NCBI GenBank assembly: GCA_029884515.1
Contig: JAOUHR010000007.1
Span: forward strand, 1-17,554
DNA from: Gemmatimonadota bacterium
GTDB lineage: Bacteria; Gemmatimonadota; Gemmatimonadetes; Gemmatimonadales; Gemmatimonadaceae
Length of the DNA stretch: 17,554 nt
Direction: 5' to 3'
The notes under the pieces were generated by a model. That model was given only the letters and a program-made list of their open reading frames with translations, was not told the origin of the DNA and made no database searches. The number at the start of each line of letters is the position of its first letter. The first letter of the stretch is position 1. Shown one piece after another: positions 14,805 through 17,554 of this stretch. Made by a program: the position numbers and the translations under genes.

Positions 14805-14810
14805 GATATT
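14805..14810 (+). promoter_or_regulatory. -10-like element just before the fusion gene
   Basis: GATATT ends 7 nt before the ATG at 14818. The GAGGGG directly touching the ATG is too close for a normal ribosome binding site, so a leaderless transcript is the simpler reading. The surrounding DNA is otherwise strongly GC-rich. Confidence 0.35.
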
Positions 14811-14817
14811 TGAGGGG

Positions 14818-17554
14818 ATGACCGCGCGCACCGCACACTGGGCGAAGGCCCTCCAGGACGCGTGGGGGATCGAGGCCGACCTCGAACCCCTGCCGGGAGA
14901 GTTCGACCTCAACTTCCGCGTGACCACCCGGACCGGACGGCGCGCCGTGCTCAAGGTGATGCGCGCGGAGTGCGAGGCCGGGTTCGTGGACCTGCTCGCG
15001 GCGGCGCACTCCCACGTGCGCACGCATGCGGCGGTCCCCGTGCCCCAGGTGTTGCCGACGAAGCAGGGCGCCCACTGGTGTTCCCGGCCCGACGCCGACG
15101 GCCGCGACCGCATGCTCTGGCTGCTCACGGGACTCGAGGGCGTGAACTACGCCACCTTCCGGCCGCACCCGCTCGCCCTCATCGAGGAACTCGGCGGCCA
15201 CCTCGCCCGCCTCGACGGCGCGCTCGCCGACTTCTCCCACCCACAGCTCGAACGCGAACTCAAGTGGGACCTGCGGAAGGCCGACTGGATCCGGGAGCGC
15301 CTCACGGCGATCCCGGATGCGTCGCGCCGGAGGATCGTGGAGGAGGCGCTCGCCGCGTACACCGCGGTCCAGCCGGCGCTCCTGCGCGAACCCGTCGTAC
15401 CCATCCACAACGACCTCAACGACCACAACATCCTGGTCGCGCTCGACGCCGAGGATCGCCCGGCCATCAGCGGGCTCATCGACTTCGGCGACGTCACCCG
15501 CGGCCCGGTGGTCGCGGAACTGGCGATCGCGGGCGCGTACGTGGCGCTCGAGCAGGAGCATCCGGAGCGCGCCTTCGCGGCGCTCGTCGCCGGGTACCAC
15601 GCCGTCGCGCCGCTCACGGCGGGGCAGATCTCCCTGCTCTGGCCCCTGCTCCGCGCCCGGCTCGCGGTGAGCGTGGTGAACTCGGCGATGATGGCCCGGT
15701 CGCGGCCGGGGGATGCGTACGTGACCGTGTCCGAGGCGCCGGCGTGGCGGCTGCTCGAGCGCACGCGCAGCACCTCGAAGGCCGCGGCCGATGTGCGCCT
15801 CCGGCTCGCCTGCGGGCTCCCGCCCACCGACGGCGCCGGACGCGCGGGCCGTTGGCTCGCGAGCGCGCGCGGCACCTTCGCGCCGGTCGTGCGCAGCGAC
15901 CTCACGAAGGCGCTCGTGGGGTCGCTCGCCGTCATCGACTCCGCGGTCCCGCGCGACCCCTTCCATATGACGGCCGAGGAGGCGACCGGGATCGGCGAGG
16001 AGTTCGGGCCCGACAGCGTCTGGATCGGCCGGTACGGGGAGCCGCGCCTCGTCTACACGGCGCCCGCGTTCCGCAGCGGTGCGCACAGGCACGCCGACCG
16101 GCGCACCGTGCACCTCGGGCTCGACCTCTTCCTCCCGCCGGGGACCGCGATCCACGCGCCCTACGAGGCGCTCGTCGAATCGGTGGAGTATCGCGGCGAC
16201 CGCCTCGACTACGGCGGGCTCGTCGTCCTCAAGCACGTCACGCCGGAGGGGGACTGGTTCTCCACGCTCTACGGCCACCTCTCGCGCACGTCGCTCGAGC
16301 ACCTCACGCGCGGCCAGCGGATCGCGCGTGGCGCGCCGTTCGCGGCCATCGGCGACGTGCCGGAGAACGGCGGCTGGTCGCCGCACCTGCACCTGCAGCT
16401 CCTGCTCGATCCCTCGGTGATGGGCAGCCAGTGGCCCGGCGTGGCCGACCCCGACGACCTGCCGTTCTGGACGGCGCTCTGCCCCAATCCCGCGGTGCTC
16501 CTCGGCGTGGCCGAGGAGCCGGTCGCGTATCACCCGCTCCCCGTGGCGGCGATCGCGTCGGCGCGGCAGGCGCGGTTCGCGACGAACCTCCGGCTGAGCT
16601 ACGCCGAGCCCTGCCTCCTGCTGCGCGGCTGGCGCACGCACCTCTTCGACGAGTGGGGGCGTCCCTACCTCGACGCGTACAACAACGTCCCGCACGTCGG
16701 ACACTCGCACCCGCGCATCCGCGCCGTATCCTCCGACCAGCTCGCGCGCATCAACACCAACACGCGCTACCTGCACCCGGTGCAGGTGGAGTTCGCGGAG
16801 ACCCTGCTCGCGAAGCTGCCGAACCATCTCACGCACGTCTTCCTGGTGAACTCGGGGAGCGAGGCGAACGAGCTCGCGCTCCGCCTCGCGCGCACGCACA
16901 CCGGCGGGCGCGACATGGTGGTCACCGCGCAGGGGTACCACGGCAACACCACGGGCACGATCGCCGTCTCGTCGTACAAGTTCGACCAGCCGGGCGGCGG
17001 CGGCGCACCCGACTGGGTGCAGGTCGTGCCGGTCGCGGACACGTATCGTGGCGCGCACCGCGGGGTGGACGCCGGCGTGCGATACGCGGCCGAGCTCGGC
17101 GCGGCGCTCACGCGCATCCGCGAGCGCGGTGGCAGGCTCGCCGGGTTCATCGCCGAGACCTTCCCGAGCGTCGCGGGCCAGCTGATCCCGCCTCCCGGCT
17201 ATCTCCCCGCGGTGTACGAGGCGGTCCGCGCGGCGGGCGGCGTCTGCATCGCCGACGAGGTGCAGACGGGACTCGGCCGCCTCGGCGGGTTCTACTGGGG
17301 CTTCGAACAGCAGCGGGCGCTGCCCGACATGGTCGTCCTCGGCAAGCCGCTCGGGAACGGCCATCCGATCGGCGCGGTGGTGACCACCGCGGCGATCGCG
17401 CGCTCGTTCGACAACGGGATCGAGTTCTTCTCCACCTTCGGCGGGAGCACGCTCTCCTGCCGCGTGGGCACCGAGGTGCTGCGCATCGTGGACGAGGAGG
17501 GCCTGCAGGCGCAGGCGCGAATGACGGGCGCCCACCTGCTCGACGGGTTGCGCG
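14818..17554 (+). CDS. trifunctional fusion: APH kinase, M23 peptidase, class-III PLP phospho-lyase (C-terminus outside window)
   Basis: The open frame has 912 codons with no stop. Domain 1 (about 1-310): aminoglycoside phosphotransferase/hydroxylysine-kinase fold with FDLNFRV, VLKVM (K46), catalytic HNDLNDHN (H197, D199, N204) and DFGD (D222). Domain 2 (about 400-550): LytM/M23 zinc peptidase with HLGLD (H432, D436), YGHL (H487) and HLHLQ (H523, H525), so all metal and catalytic residues are kept. Domain 3 (about 590 on): class-III aminotransferase fold with NNVPHVGHSHP, NSGSEANE (678-685), YHGN, SSYKF, ADEVQ (D813) and the PLP lysine K843 in GKPLGNGHP. The SSYKF and DTYRG motifs match ethanolamine-phosphate and phosphohydroxylysine phospho-lyases rather than GABA aminotransferases. 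No signal peptide, so cytosolic. Probable role: phosphorylation of an amino alcohol, then loss of phosphate and ammonia (inference). The only usable start is 14818. Confidence 0.9.
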   Translation, partial: MTARTAHWAKALQDAWGIEADLEPLPGEFDLNFRVTTRTGRRAVLKVMRAECEAGFVDLLAAAHSHVRTHAAVPVPQVLPTKQGAHWCSRPDADGRDRMLWLLTGLEGVNYATFRPHPLALIEELGGHLARLDGALADFSHPQLERELKWDLRKADWIRERLTAIPDASRRRIVEEALAAYTAVQPALLREPVVPIHNDLNDHNILVALDAEDRPAISGLIDFGDVTRGPVVAELAIAGAYVALEQEHPERAFAALVAGYHAVAPLTAGQISLLWPLLRARLAVSVVNSAMMARSRPGDAYVTVSEAPAWRLLERTRSTSKAAADVRLRLACGLPPTDGAGRAGRWLASARGTFAPVVRSDLTKALVGSLAVIDSAVPRDPFHMTAEEATGIGEEFGPDSVWIGRYGEPRLVYTAPAFRSGAHRHADRRTVHLGLDLFLPPGTAIHAPYEALVESVEYRGDRLDYGGLVVLKHVTPEGDWFSTLYGHLSRTSLEHLTRGQRIARGAPFAAIGDVPENGGWSPHLHLQLLLDPSVMGSQWPGVADPDDLPFWTALCPNPAVLLGVAEEPVAYHPLPVAAIASARQARFATNLRLSYAEPCLLLRGWRTHLFDEWGRPYLDAYNNVPHVGHSHPRIRAVSSDQLARINTNTRYLHPVQVEFAETLLAKLPNHLTHVFLVNSGSEANELALRLARTHTGGRDMVVTAQGYHGNTTGTIAVSSYKFDQPGGGGAPDWVQVVPVADTYRGAHRGVDAGVRYAAELGAALTRIRERGGRLAGFIAETFPSVAGQLIPPPGYLPAVYEAVRAAGGVCIADEVQTGLGRLGGFYWGFEQQRALPDMVVLGKPLGNGHPIGAVVTTAAIARSFDNGIEFFSTFGGSTLSCRVGTEVLRIVDEEGLQAQARMTGAHLLDGLR

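Noticed and set aside
14782..17535. A 917-codon open frame on the minus strand
   Set aside because: It is antisense to the three-domain enzyme, whose motifs are certain on the plus strand. The product is an Arg/Ala/Glu/Val-rich string without motifs, as expected for a shadow frame in GC-rich DNA.
1..17554. Defence system, phage genes, IS elements, tRNA or CRISPR array
   Set aside because: No transposase, integrase, nuclease-helicase set, tRNA-like fold or spaced repeats were found. Gene composition and base content are even across the window.

Overview
This is a very GC-rich, densely packed bacterial chromosome segment. It contains 11 protein-coding genes or gene parts on both strands, no RNA gene, no insertion sequence and no CRISPR array. 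The content suggests a soil- or freshwater-type member of the Gemmatimonadota or a near relative, with moderate confidence. The clues are a secreted Asp-box/VPS10-like protein of about 1070 residues, a TonB-dependent receptor (so an outer membrane), two beta-barrel or lipoprotein partners with Gly/Ala/Thr-rich composition, DUF1304, and several starts where a -10-like hexamer lies only 5-7 nt before the ATG.

Left part (1-3992): two tandem TfoX N-terminal-domain genes on the minus strand, the first cut by the window edge. They are followed divergently by the large secreted beta-propeller-like protein (780-3992). Its stop codon overlaps that of a convergent secreted protein of unknown function (3989-5194, minus), which is a clear internal duplication. 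Middle (5195-8311): a divergent pair (unknown secreted protein and DUF1304 membrane protein, 5286-5645) around a dyad-symmetric promoter-like element, then an SDR oxidoreductase (5699-6448, minus) divergent from a complete fused ABC exporter (6497-8311). Right-middle (8315-13919, all minus): a TonB-dependent receptor, a secreted TPR protein, a FadL/PorV-like outer-membrane barrel, and a lipoprotein whose stop is 2 nt from the barrel's start. These look like one or two envelope operons.

Right end (14043-17554): a flavin enzyme of the iodotyrosine-deiodinase branch of the nitroreductases (minus) diverges from a very large plus-strand gene that runs off the window. That gene encodes three enzyme domains in one chain: an APH-type small-molecule kinase like hydroxylysine kinase, a LytM/M23 zinc peptidase with its metal ligands kept, and a class-III PLP enzyme closest to the ethanolamine-phosphate / phosphohydroxylysine phospho-lyases. 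A kinase and a phospho-lyase in one protein suggest a complete phosphorylate-then-eliminate route for an amino alcohol. This is the most interesting item in the window.

No stretch longer than about 125 bases lacks a gene, so the noncoding DNA consists only of short promoter or leader regions. Several carry readable structure: a 12-bp tandem repeat inside a TfoX gene, a hairpin that can hide the ribosome binding site of the TPR gene, a 15-bp palindrome upstream of the lipoprotein gene, and facing -10 elements between SDR and ABC.
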